Origin: Xylaria sp. FL1777
Taxonomy: Eukaryota; Ascomycota; Sordariomycetes; Xylariales; Xylariaceae
DNA: 30,444 bases
Assembly (NCBI GenBank): GCA_022578965.1
Contig: MU400865.1
Coordinates: 1-30,444 of the forward strand
Direction: 5' to 3'
This document shows positions 1 through 10,380 of the stretch, in pieces. Positions within the stretch are counted from its first letter, which is position 1. Every line of letters begins with the position of its first letter. The notes under the pieces were generated by a model. That model had not been told where the DNA came from and ran no database searches. It saw nothing but the letters and a program-made list of their open reading frames with translations. A program made the position numbers and the translations under genes.

Positions 1-1440
1 TATATAAAATTTATTAAAACAAGTTAAAAAGTATATAAACTACTGTTTTAAATGTTTTAAAAATAAGCAAGATTATATTAAACTACTAAAGTTATTACGT
101 TTTATACTAATAAAACTAACTTTATATTATTATATAACTATAAACTTTGTTATAAGTATATTAATAGTATTTACAAAAAATACTATTTAAAAACTAAAAA
201 GCTTTAATAAATATAACTATTTTTTTATTATTATATATAAATATAGCAAAAAAATATTATTAATTTTAGGACATTTAATGTATATAGCAAAAGATTAAGC
301 TAAAGTTATTACAAAAATGTTAATCTTAAGTAATTAAAGCATTTTTAAAATTATTATTTTAAATAAAAATAAAAAGTTCTTTTTTACTTTTTAGAAAACG
401 TTGTTTTTTTGTATAAAAATAGCTTTATAATTTTTTATAGCATATTATTTATAAACAGACAGTTAATTAAAACAAAAGAACTAAAATGTTAAAGTAGCAA
501 TTAGGTTTTATTACTTAAACTTAAATGTTCTTTAAAACAAAATTATTGTAGCACTTTAATATATATTTAATAATTTTAAACAAAAAGTAATAAAACAAAG
601 TTTTAATGAACTAGTTTTTAGCTTTAAGCTAGCAACTTTGCTGTTTATATTAAAAGTTTTTAAATAAGCTAAAAACTATAAAATAGCATACAAAATCTAT
701 TAAAAAAAAGCTTAAGCAGCTTTAGACTTTATAGCAATAAAAATAAAACTTTAGTATAATAAAAAACATACTTTGCTTAAATTTAACGTTAGTAATAAAG
801 TATACTTAAAATTATATAAAAAATATTATTTGTTAAAGTAATTTCTTAAAAAATAGTTATAGCAGTACGTTAAGCTACTAATAATTATAAAACGAATTAA
901 TAATTTAGCATACAAACTAAATTTTTTAAAACATTAAAAAGTTTACTGTATAGTATTAGTAGCATAATTATACTTTAAACTTATAAATAAAAACTTATAA
1001 AGTAAACGTTGCTTAAAACTAAAACAGGTATTTATAAACAAAAATATAAATAAATAAAAGTTATATAAAATAAAAAAGCTACTTAAAAAAAAATAAATAA
1101 ACAAAAAGAACATTTTTAATTAAAATATCTTGTTTAATAAAAAAGATATTTAGTAGTGCATAATTAATAGTATTTTTAAGAAATATTAATATAAAATGCA
1201 AAAAAGCTTATATATAGATTTACTGCAAACTATAAGCTTTTAAATAATAAAAAAGTAGCTAAGCTAAAAAAAGGTAATAAAAAAAGCATAACTATAATAC
1301 TTATAGTAACAAACAAATAAAAACTAATATAAGTAGTACTAAAAACAAATATATAAATAGTTATTTTTAACTATATAACTTACGTATAATTAACTAAATA
1401 AACTTAAAGATAATAATAAATAAATAAAACATATATTAAT
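1..1440. other. AT-rich hypermutated DNA, no gene seen
   Basis: No open frame, RNA gene or clear repeat was found here. The composition matches the rest of the mutated window: A and T dominate and the remaining C and G sit mostly in ACT, GCT, GCA and AGC words. It is probably transposon debris, but I could not assign it to a family. Confidence 0.5.
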
Positions 1441-1612
1441 TAATAACTATAGTTGTTTAAAATTATGTTTAATATATTAACTAAAATAATAAAGCTATTT
1501 ATTATTAAGATTACGTTTGTTATATTAACTTAAACAATAATGCTATTTTGTTTTTTACTTTAAAGTTACGTATTATATATTATAATTTTTGTTAGCATTT
1601 TTTGCATAATAA

Positions 1613-1870
1613 TAATAATGTTTATAAACGCGGTCTCGCTATTTTGCCTTTAATATAAAACAATAATAATGCTTATAAACGCTATATTTTTTCTTTTGCT
1701 AAAATATACCTCTTTTTGCTTTTATTTAAACATAATAACAACGTTAAAGCATATTTTTTCTTGCTTTTTATATATAATAGCAACGTTGCTTATAAACGCT
1801 GTTTTGTTAAAATATATCTTTTTTTGCTTTTGTTTATATATAACAACAATATTGCTTTAATTGTTAATAT
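1613..1870. repeat. Degenerate T-rich tandem array
   Basis: The word TTATAAACGC recurs three times here (near 1621, 1672 and 1791). In two copies it is followed by a T-rich tract with TTTTGCTAAAATATA and TTTTTTGCTTTT words, giving roughly 60-70-bp irregular units. The copies differ mostly by C/T and G/A. The 63-codon open frame at 1669-1860 is simply this T-rich array read through, not a gene. A related copy of the core lies at 3864-3883, on the other side of the decayed coding relic, so the array may be the flank or terminal region of the element carrying that relic. Confidence 0.5.
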
Positions 1871-1921
1871 ATATTTTTAATAATACTTGTTTAAATTATA
1901 ATTATAGCTAAATTTTTTATT

Positions 1922-3601
1922 AGTAATTATGCAATAGTAGTACGCATAAACCTTTATTTCTTTAATAACTAAGTTAATAAGCTTATTGCTTTAAGTATAT
2001 TTAAGCTTAAAAAAAATTATAAAAGTAATATTTATATAACTAAAAAAAAGTATAAAGGTATTATTAAAGCTATGCAAAGCTTTAAAACGGAATACTAGCA
2101 AATCTTATAGTTAATTAAGTAATAAAAAAGTTTTAGCAGCAAACTAAAAACTAAGTTGCATAATTATTACATAAATTGCTTAAATAAAGTAGTTAACTTT
2201 AAATTAGTTAAAAATGCTGCTATGCTTATTTAATATTAAAGCAATATTATTAATTGCTATTTTATTTACAAAACATTATTTATAAAAAAGGTAATAAAAA
2301 ACCTAGCAATAATTTTATTTTATTAATAACTTTTTAAAACTTAGCTATATATATAGGTAAAAAAAAAAGTAGAAGCAATTTTACGCAAGCGCAAAAAGCT
2401 TACTTTTAAACTTTTAAAAAGATTTCTTAAGATTTTAACAAAAAAGGAAATAAAAGCACTATAAATTTATAAAAGTACAAAATATAAATTTAGCATTTTG
2501 CTTAATGCCATTAAATATTTACTTATGTAAACTAAACTTATTTTTTTAGTAGTTTTTAATAATATTACATAAATGCTAAAGTACTAGTATTATTATTTTA
2601 AAGAAATTATAACGCTTATTAAACATTATGTAAAATGCTTTAAACTATAAAAACTTTAAAACAACAATAATGCTACAAAAAATCCATTTAATATGTTTAA
2701 TAATAATGTTATAAATATTACTTTAAAGCTATTATAATGTTACTTTAGTAAAAACAGCAATAGTTAAACTACTTATAACTTAGTTTATTTAAAAGCAAAA
2801 ATAATTACTTTATAATATATAGTAGCGCTAAATAAAACAACGGACTTTATTAACTAAATTTTAGCTACAAAGCTAAATAATATCTTAACTTATATAAATA
2901 CAAAAATAAAAAAAGCTAACTTAAAACTTAATAGTATATAACTTATAATTATAATAATAAACAAGCTATAAAAAAATATTTAAACTAGCTTAAATATAGA
3001 TTTAAAAACTTATAAATTTAAAAAAGCAATAAAAAGTAAAATAACATTAGTTATAAAACGTTATGCTATTTTTTACATTAAATATTATAGTAATAAAAAT
3101 AACATTTTTAAAAACAATAAAAACAATAATAGCACTAAAGCTTTAATTATTAAAGCTATAAATAAAATTTCTACTTTTGACAATATTATAAACAAACGTA
3201 TTTAATAAAACATTAAACAAGCTTTTAATATATAAGCGTTCAAAAAAATGCCTTAACGTAATAATTATTAAACCTAATAATTATTTAATAATATTTATAT
3301 TAGCTTATTTAATAATAACAGCAAAATCTCTTTAATAGTAGCTTGCGCTAAAAAAAAGAAAACGTTTAATTTACGCTTAATTTTAAACTTCAAAAAAAAT
3401 AACGAGAAATTTAACTTATTTTAATTATTTGCGTTTATATACTAACGCTTAAAATAAAAAGCAAAGCAAAAAGTAATATAAACTTTAAAAAAACGTTAAA
3501 AAAAAACCGTTTATTAAAATATAAACATACGTGCAACAAAACTTTAATAATTTAACTTGCTTAACTGTATTGCTTAATAAAACGCTATTTTATAAAAAGT
3601 T
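1922..3601 (+). pseudogene. Long hypermutated coding relic, family not recognised
   Basis: One plus-strand frame (codons starting at 1922, 1925 and so on) reads protein-like for about 560 codons. I count about 36 in-frame stops where this base composition predicts nearer 60; all are TAA or TAG, none TGA. Several stretches lack stops altogether, for example 1982-2041, 2162-2221, 2402-2461, 3002-3207 and 3302-3421. With TAA/TAG taken as Gln, Arg or Trp the product is helical, rich in Lys, Asn, Gln, Ile and Leu (many Lys and Asn probably former Glu and Asp), with aromatic patches such as EYWQILWLI near 2084. No frameshift is needed. The flanks share a 20-mer repeat. I see no zinc finger, protease, polymerase or transposase signature, so no function is given. 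A mobile-element protein is likeliest; a relic of a host gene is possible. Confidence 0.6.
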
Positions 3602-3737
3602 ATTTTGCGAAAAGCTATTTTAAAAAAAATTAATCCTATAAAAATGTTATTTAAAGATATTATTATAAAAACATTATTTAAAAAACATTGTTTTAAAAAC
3701 ATTATTTTAAAAGAAATTATCTTTAAAACGCTATAAA
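3582..3737. repeat. Short degenerate repeats, AAAACATTATTTTAAA type
   Basis: Units of roughly 18-22 bp built on AAAACATTATTT or AAAACGCTATTTT follow one another here. Some copies keep CGCT and others have CATT. The array starts at the end of the preceding coding relic and probably belongs to its 3' flank. Confidence 0.45.
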
Positions 3738-3863
3738 GAAAATATAACTGTATACAAACTATTTTTTACAACATATTACAAAAAAAAACAATATTATATA
3801 TAAATATAAGAACTAAATAAACAATAAAAACATTATTTTTTTTGTAAAGGCAGCAAATGTTAA

Positions 3864-3959
3864 GTTGTTTATAAACGCTGTTTATAAATACTGTTTTAAG
3901 ATAGCATCCTAAAATAACGTTTATAAATAATGTTTAGCTAAATATTATTTATAAACAAC
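3864..3959. repeat. Inverted repeat with perfect 12-bp outer arms
   Basis: GTTGTTTATAAA at 3864-3875 is matched by its exact reverse complement at 3948-3959. The DNA between holds further copies of the TTTATAAA palindrome in both orientations, so the 96-bp segment can form a branched foldback. Positions 3864-3883 repeat 1785-1804 with one C/T difference. Confidence 0.6.
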
Positions 3960-4849
3960 CTTTTAGCTAGTTTATCTTTAATTAATAATTGGTTTTTTAA
4001 CTCTTTAGTGTTTAAACTATAACAAAAACAAAGGCCTTTAAATAAAACTTATGTAGCTAGCTAATTATGTTTATATAACAAAAATAACAAGCAATTAATA
4101 TAATTAATAAACTTAATATTATATGCTATTACTTATATTTAATAATAAGTTATGTTTTTTGTAAGTATATTAAATAAGTTTACTAATAATATAAAAAAAA
4201 AGCGTTTTATTAATAAAGCTGTTTTTTTTTAAAAGTATTAATAAAAAATAGCTTACTTTTTATTTGCTTTAGTAATAAAATTGCAATAATTTTTAAAGCT
4301 AGCTTATAATTAAACTTTGTTTACTTAGCTAAGCTTTATAATAATTTAAAATTTTTAAATGCTTTTATAAATGTTTGTTTTTAGCTGCGTTTTTATGCTT
4401 TTTTTACTTTATTGCTAAAAATTTTTTTTTTTTTAAAGCTTGCTATGCTATTTTAGTTCTTTTGCATTAAAATTTGCAATATATTTGTTTTGCTTGTTTT
4501 TTTATTTTAACTACTTCTAAAAATTACTAAAGTAATGCTTAATATTTCCTTTTTATAGTTTTTTTAAGCGTTATTTTATTTGCTATTTTTATTAGTTATT
4601 AAATTAAAAAGTTAAAAGTATTATTTAGCTTGCTAAATATATATAATATATATGTTTTTATAATAATAGCTTTTGCTTTTATAGCTGCTTTATTTTTGTT
4701 TAATTTAAGCTAGTTTTATTTTTTTGTTTTTTTTTAAATATTTTTATAAAGCTGTTTTTAAGTTAATTATAACTTTTAATGCTTTATAATTTAAACTTAG
4801 CTACTTTAAGATTTATTAATAAATAATAACTAAATTATTAAACATTTAT

Positions 4850-5450
4850 ATTAAGTTTATTATTAAGCTTTTTTGCTTATGCTTTATTTTAATTACTTTT
4901 TTTTAAAAAGTAGCTAATATAAAATCTTATTATATAATAAACTTAAATAGTTTATTTGCTTTTTAGCTTTTTTTGCTTTTTAAGTTTTATAATAAATAAT
5001 AAAAGTTAAAATTACTTATAAATATATAGTATTTTTTTAGCTTGTTTACTTTATATATTTTTTAAATTAAATTATGTTATATTGTTTTTTTTTAATTTAG
5101 TAAATATATTAACTATAAAGTTATTATTAAGTTATTATTGCTTATTATAATTTTTTGTTAGTTTTTACTAGCGTTTTTTACTAGCGTTTTTATTGCAATA
5201 TTTTTATTTATATATAATATAGCTTTACTTTTTAATTAAATAACTTAATAGTTATTATTACTAAAGCAATATATATTGCTATATTTATTTATTATTAGCT
5301 TTTAAACTGCTATATAATTAAAACTATTGTTTTATAATATATATAATATATTATTTTTAAATTCTGCAATATTTTAAAAAGCAATATTATATATTATTAA
5401 ATTAATAAAAATAAATTTTTCCTTGTATTGCTAATTTGTTATTTTTTTGC
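4850..5450 (-). pseudogene. LINE APE-type endonuclease relic
   Basis: The same minus frame as the zinc knuckle continues into an endonuclease-like sequence. At complement 5313-5296 the codons ATA GCA GTT TAA AAG CTA read I-A-V-Q-E-P after reverting CAA to TAA, GAG to AAG and CCA to CTA. This is the catalytic Glu block of exonuclease-endonuclease-phosphatase domains in LINEs. About 8 codons later comes T-Y-C-P-S-type sequence (near 5272) and then a W-P-x-S-R-A block (near 5235); at 5214-5206 follows Y-I-N-K, matching the usual order IAxQEP, xTYxPSxxGYxxxWP, RxCxYINK. The DNA would nick target DNA to prime reverse transcription. The domain end is approximate, and the downstream His block was not confirmed. 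Confidence 0.65.
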
Positions 5451-5559
5451 TAATAATTTTCCTTTATTTAGCTATATAAATACTAACACTATTAGCATTT
5501 TTAAATTATTTTTGTTTATTTTTTTACTTATTATTAATGTTTTTTTAGTGCTTTAAAAA

Positions 5560-6600
5560 CTTTTAAATTATAATATATATGCTACTTTTGCTTTATTTTT
5601 TTGTTTAACTTTTTTTTAGCAAGCTTTATTTTATGCTATATATGTTTTTCTGCAATTTATGCATTTTTGCTTTACTTTTTATATTTTTATTAAGCAGCTT
5701 TTTTTTTTTTTAGTGCTTTAAAGCTAAACAATAGTTATATTTTAAGTTTTTGCAGCAGTATTTAGCTATATATTTATATTTATAGCAATTAAAACATTAT
5801 ATAACTTTAAATTTTGCAGCAAAAAATTTGCAATTAAACAGCTAAGCTTTTTATAAAAAGCTATTATTATATATTGTTTTAACTGCTGCTATACTGCTTA
5901 TATATAGCAATATTGCTATAAATTTAGCTTTTGTGTTTTTAAGCAGCATTTTTTTGCACTTTATAACTTTAAAATGTTTGCTACATAATAACTATAATAA
6001 GTTTTTATTTAAATATATTGCTTTAATATGTTTTGCTAAAATGCTTTTTATTATTAGTACTGTTTTTTTTTTTTGTACTTTTAACTTTTTTTCAAAAGCT
6101 TGTATAATTTATTTCTTTTTTTTAGCTTTTTAAAGTACTGTTTTTTTAACAGTAATTATTATGTTTTTGCTATATAGCTTTTAAGCAATAATTATATTAT
6201 TGTTTATAAATGCTATATTTACTATTTTAATAATATTAGCTAATGTTTTATTTTTAAGGTTATTAGCTTGTTTTTTAACTTGAATTAATACTTTTTTGTT
6301 TTGCTTAAATAGCACTGTTTTATTATTGTAAGCTAGCTGCAAAGCTGCTATTTATGCTTAAAATTTTAATATATTTACGTTTAATAAAATTTATTAAAAA
6401 AGCTTTTAAATAATATTTTTAATACTTCTTTAGTTAGCTTTTATAGCAGCATTTAAATTATACTAAGTTATAAATATATTAAAGTAATTTTTATTATTAA
6501 GTTTTATACTTTGTTAGCTTTTTTAGGCTTTTTTTAATATATGCACTATTTGTGCTTTTTTTGCGTTTTTTTAAAAAAAGATTTCTTTTGCTATTTTTTT
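5560..6600 (-). pseudogene. LINE gag-like region with CCHC zinc knuckle (decayed)
   Basis: In the minus frame the upstream half (6600-5830) is rich in Lys, Gln, Asn, Ala and Leu, with stops that are TAA or TAG, and looks like a coiled coil. At complement 5796-5755 the codons give C-F-N-C-Y-K-Y-K-Y-I-A-K-Y-C. Reverting GGA to AAA and CAT to TAT gives C-x2-C-x4-H-x4-C with Gly before His, the classic nucleic-acid-binding knuckle. A second partial knuckle follows at 5739-5713 (Y-N-Y-C-L-A-L-K-H, read as C-G-Y-C-x4-H), though its last Cys is not visible. Paired knuckles of this style sit upstream of the endonuclease in many LINEs. The 66-codon plus-strand open frame at 5933-6133 is antisense to this region. 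Confidence 0.65.
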
Positions 6601-6794
6601 TTCTATTAGTAATTATAGTACTAATTTTATAATTTTGTTAACTATTTTTTATATACTAAAAAGTTTATTACTTTTATGTTTTTTATTAAAACGTTATTAC
6701 ATTATAATTATATTACTAGTAAGTTTTAATAGCACGTTAGTTACATTTTTAACAAATAAATTATTTAATACTATTTTTCCGTTTTTTGTTATAT

Positions 6795-6818
6795 TTGCAC
6801 TTTGCAAATAAAGTGCAA
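6795..6818. repeat. Hairpin, 9-bp perfect arms
   Basis: TTGCACTTT at 6795-6803 and AAAGTGCAA at 6810-6818 are exact reverse complements separated by 6 bases. It sits at the edge of the T-rich LINE block, near the element's presumed 5' end. Confidence 0.7.
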
Positions 6819-7606
6819 CTTACTTAATAAATAAAAGTTGCTACGCTAATTCTAGCAATCTTAATTATTTAATAATTAAGCTTAAACTTACAAAGTTATA
6901 ATTAAGTGTAAAAAATTCAAAAAAAGTTCTAAGTTCTATTATAAAAAACAAATAAAAAAGAAAATTAATGCTGTTTGTTTTTATTTTTAAATAAGTTAAA
7001 TATATATATAATTTATAACATTAGTTATAGTTGCTATAAAAAGCTAATGCTAATTTAAATTATTTTGTTTAATATTAAAAATAAATATATTAAGTTTTAT
7101 AAAGATTTTTAAACAATTTAAAATATTATTTATTAATATAGTGTTTTTATTAGTTTTAAAGTAATTTATTTAAAACAAAAGTTAATAGAAGCAAAAAAAA
7201 ACGCATTATAATATATTAAGCTACTTGCTATAGTTATTTTACGTTAATATATAGTTAATTAAACAAAAATAATATTATATGCTAAAGCACTATATTAATT
7301 AATAATTGTTTTTAAGTAGCTAGCAAACTTAAGTTTTATATTATACTTTATATTTAAATAGTTTTATATATTATAAGTTATATTATTAAACTAGCTTATT
7401 ATTATAAAAAATAAAAGAAATAATAAAACATAGTTATAACTTATAAAAAGAAAAAATTAATTATATTAAATTTATGCTTTTAAATTTATAATAAAGTTTA
7501 AAATATTTAATAAAAAAAAATAAAAGCTATAATAAAAAGTATAAAAAAAGCAATAAAAAAACTATTATATAATATAGTTATTTTTAGAAAAGCTATTTAA
7601 TATAAG

Positions 7607-7625
7607 TATATATATATATATATAT
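7607..7625. repeat. (TA)n microsatellite inside an inverted repeat
   Basis: Nineteen bases of alternating T and A. ATAAGTAT on the left and ATACTTAT on the right flank the run, so the whole segment can extrude as a cruciform. Confidence 0.8.
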
Positions 7626-8637
7626 GCATATAATACTTATTAAAACAATAAAAGCATACTAAAAATTATATGTTAAAACTACTAAGCAAAGTATACTAAG
7701 TATAAAGCTCAAAGTTTAATAAATAAACTAATAAAACTAGTTTTATAGATTTTAAAAAAATTTAAAAGTTATAACTTTAATATAATATTTTATAAACTTT
7801 AATAAAAAAACATTAAACTACTTTTTTAGATTTTTAAGCAGCTAAAAAGAAATTAAAGTATAAACTATAATAAAAGTACTAATTATATATAATATTTTAC
7901 TTTTTATACAACTAAAGCATTAATTATTATTAAGTTATTTATAATATTTTAGTTTTAAATTAAATAAACATTTTTAATTAAATTTAATTTATTATTAAGT
8001 GTTAAAATTACTATATATATTAATAAAGCTTTATAATAGTTTAATTTACTAGTTATTAGCTTAATTGTTTATTTTAAAAATACTTTATATAGATTTATAA
8101 AATTAATTATATAGTATTAAACTACTTTTAAAAATATAGTTAAATAATAAATACTTATAAATGCTATAATATAATTATATAAAAAGTAATTAACCTAAAG
8201 AGTAAAACTATAACTTAAAACAAAACTAATAAAAGTAAACAAAAAAAACAAAAAAAAATAAAATAAAGCAATAATGCTTATATTATTATTATTTAAAAAG
8301 GTTATATAAAGTAAGCAAATTAAACTATTAATAAAGTTTATTATTATATAAAAATATGTTATAATAGCTTTTATAAGTTTATAAACCTTAGGGCTTTTTT
8401 TTTATTAAAACTTATAAATTTAGTATTATATAATATATAATTAAAGTTTAACTACAAACATAATATATAAATAATGCGTGCTATTTTATAATATTATTTT
8501 ATTAAACAATTAACTTTTAAACATTAAATTAAGCATTAATAATATATAAGTATATTAAAACAATAGAACAAAAAGCATTAATTTTCTTTTTTTTTTTAAA
8601 AAAAATCTAACTATAAACATTAAATATTATCAATATA

Positions 8638-8768
8638 TGCTATATTATAATTTTATATTTAATAGTATATGCTATTTTATAGCTTTATTTTATTTAGTAA
8701 CATATGCTATTTTATAGTTTTATACTTAATAACGCATGTTATTTTGTAGTTTTATTGTAATAATAAAA
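8638..8768. repeat. Four tandem units of 32-35 bp
   Basis: Units begin at 8638, 8670, 8705 and 8737 and share TGCTATTTTATAGTTTTAT followed by a variable TTAATA tail. Differences are mainly transitions (GC/GT, TATAG/TGTAG), as expected from mutation after tandem duplication. A further related word lies near 8478. Confidence 0.65.
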
Positions 8769-9192
8769 CAAAAAGCGTTAAATTTCCTATTACTTACTTA
8801 TTGTTTAAAAATAAAGTAGCATTTTTTTATTGTTTTTTAATTTTTTAATTTAGGAAATCTAAAAGCTATAAAACTACGCTATACTAAATATAATCGATTA
8901 ATTATATTATTTTTAAAAATTTTAAGCATAAAATTAATATTAGTATATATTATTATAATATTAAAAGCATATTTAGCAAATTTTAAGTTTAAAAAAACAA
9001 TAAATTAAAACTAGATTAATTTTAATATTTAAGTTAAAAAATCTGCATTAAAAGTTATAAATAGTTTTACTTTTTAAGCTTTTTTTATAACTAAAGTTAA
9101 GCCTTTAAAAGCTATAATAATAATTAAAACATAAAAAAGGTATAAAGTTTAATTAAATAGCTTTTAAGGTTATTTTATTTATATATTATTAA

Positions 9193-9276
9193 AGGAATTA
9201 ATATAGACATATGAAGAATTAATATAAACACATGATTTTACAGACATATAATGCTTTTGTTGGCTTAATTAAAAAA
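9193..9276. repeat. Left terminal inverted repeat of the 3.58-kb element
   Basis: It begins AGGAATTAATA and holds three spaced 13-mer-like motifs: TATAGACATATGA, TATAAACACATGA and TACAGACATATAA. Multiple subterminal copies of this kind are typical transposase-binding sites. The end keeps GpA and GpG words that are almost absent from neighbouring mutated DNA. Eleven bases just inside (TGTTAGTGCAT at 9277-9287) recur at the matching place in the GC-rich MITE. Confidence 0.8.
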
Positions 9277-9419
9277 TGTTAGTGCATACCGTTTTTTTTT
9301 ATGTATTTAATGTTATTTATTTTATATTTTTTTTTATATATTCTGTTGATTTAATCTTGTTTATATTTTACATTTTATGCTTTTTACTTTATTAATACTA
9401 AAAATATATTTATTATATA

Positions 9420-10380
9420 CTTTAATTTTGTAATATTAATTAATTTTTATATTATATAATGTTTTTTGAACTTTTTAAGCTTTAGTTGTTGCGTAAGCGC
9501 GCTTTTACTTTAAATAATTTATTTTATTGTTAAAAAAAACAACGCATGTTTTATTACTTTTTCTTTTGTTTACTTTTTTTATTTAATAAGCTATTTGCTG
9601 CTTTTGTAATTACTTTAACTTGTTAATCTTTTATATTTAGTTATAATAGCAAAAGTGTTTTTTTATTTTATAGCTTTAGTAATAATAATGCTTTCAATAA
9701 TATTTTTAATGCTTATTTTTATTTTTTTAGCACTGTTTTGCACTTATGTAGCTATAAAGAACTTAATAAGCTAGCATAAAAAATCTGTACTAATTATAAG
9801 ATTTCTTTCGGCAATACTTTTTTTTATTTACTAAAGTTTTAACGTATATAAATGTTTATACTTAGCTTAAAAGCTAATTTTACTTTTGTTTTTTTAAGAT
9901 TTTAGTTTGCTAAATTGTTTTATATTGCTAGCTTACTAATTATTACTTAAAAAGAATTTATATTAGCTTTACAGTTAGTTTATAAAATTATCAAAAAAGG
10001 TTAATAGCTTTTTATAAACTTAGTTTGCTTATATAAACGTGTATACTAGTAAAAAAACAAATAAAAGTAATTATTATTAAATGTAAATAGCTATAATTTC
10101 TTTTTTTATATTTACTACTTTAATGTTTATTAGTAAAGTTACTTGCATTAAGTTTAATTAAAGCTGCTTTATTTGTAATAGTATTATTTAAATAAACTTT
10201 TTTTATGCTAGCTTTACTATTTAAAGCAAGCATTTTGTTAGCTAGCTACAATTTATTGTTTTTAGTTTTAAAAACTATTTTTAACTTATTTATTTTAAGC
10301 AACCTATTTTTTATAGCTAATATGCTTTTTAATTATATTAATTTATTTTTAAAAAACAATAGGTTTAGTTTTATTAAAAA
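9420..10380 (-). pseudogene. Minus-strand coding relic inside the 3.58-kb element
   Basis: One minus frame (codons starting at 10380, 10377 and so on) is stop-free at 10320-10261, 10200-10141 and 10080-10021, and has mostly TAA or TAG stops elsewhere down to about 9420, with a local cluster of stops at 10014-9901. The translation is rich in Lys, Gln, Tyr and Arg. It includes a notable patch near 9813-9781 (K-K-K-Y-C-R-K-K-S-Y-N, then W-Y-R-F if TAG is former TGG). I do not recognise a family. Because it lies next to the left TIR, it could be the C-terminal part of a leftward transposase or a separate accessory gene of the element. Confidence 0.45.

Larger units (their letters stand above)
4150..6850 (-). 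mobile_element. Decayed LINE (non-LTR retrotransposon), 3' part missing
   Basis: The plus strand is strongly T-rich from about 4150 to 6850. Transition mutations keep the purine/pyrimidine pattern, so this marks a former purine-rich coding strand on the minus. A single minus frame (codons starting at 6600, 6597 and so on) runs from about 6600 to 5100 without a frameshift. It reads as a gag-like coiled region, then CCHC zinc knuckles, then an APE-type endonuclease. That order is known from fungal Tad-like LINEs. Only about 0.7 kb of T-rich DNA remains after the endonuclease, too little for a full reverse transcriptase plus RNase H, and I recognised no reverse transcriptase motif. The outer limits are set by composition only; no terminal poly-A or target duplication was found. 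Confidence 0.72.
6851..9184. other. AT-rich DNA between the LINE and the TIR element
   Basis: No coding relic was recognised over these 2.3 kb. Purine/pyrimidine skew changes every few hundred bases, as expected for nested fragments. The recognisable items are the TA run and the small tandem repeat listed separately. Confidence 0.5.

Noticed and set aside
1669..1860. 63-codon plus-strand open frame
   Set aside because: It reads through a T-rich degenerate tandem array; composition is Leu/Ile/Phe/Tyr only and there is no ribosome or promoter context.
5933..6133. 66-codon plus-strand open frame, apparently hydrophobic
   Set aside because: It is antisense to the LINE gag-like relic, whose Lys-rich codons give Phe/Leu on the other strand.
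8388..8393. TTAGGG, the telomere repeat of most filamentous fungi
   Set aside because: Only a single copy, with no tandem context.
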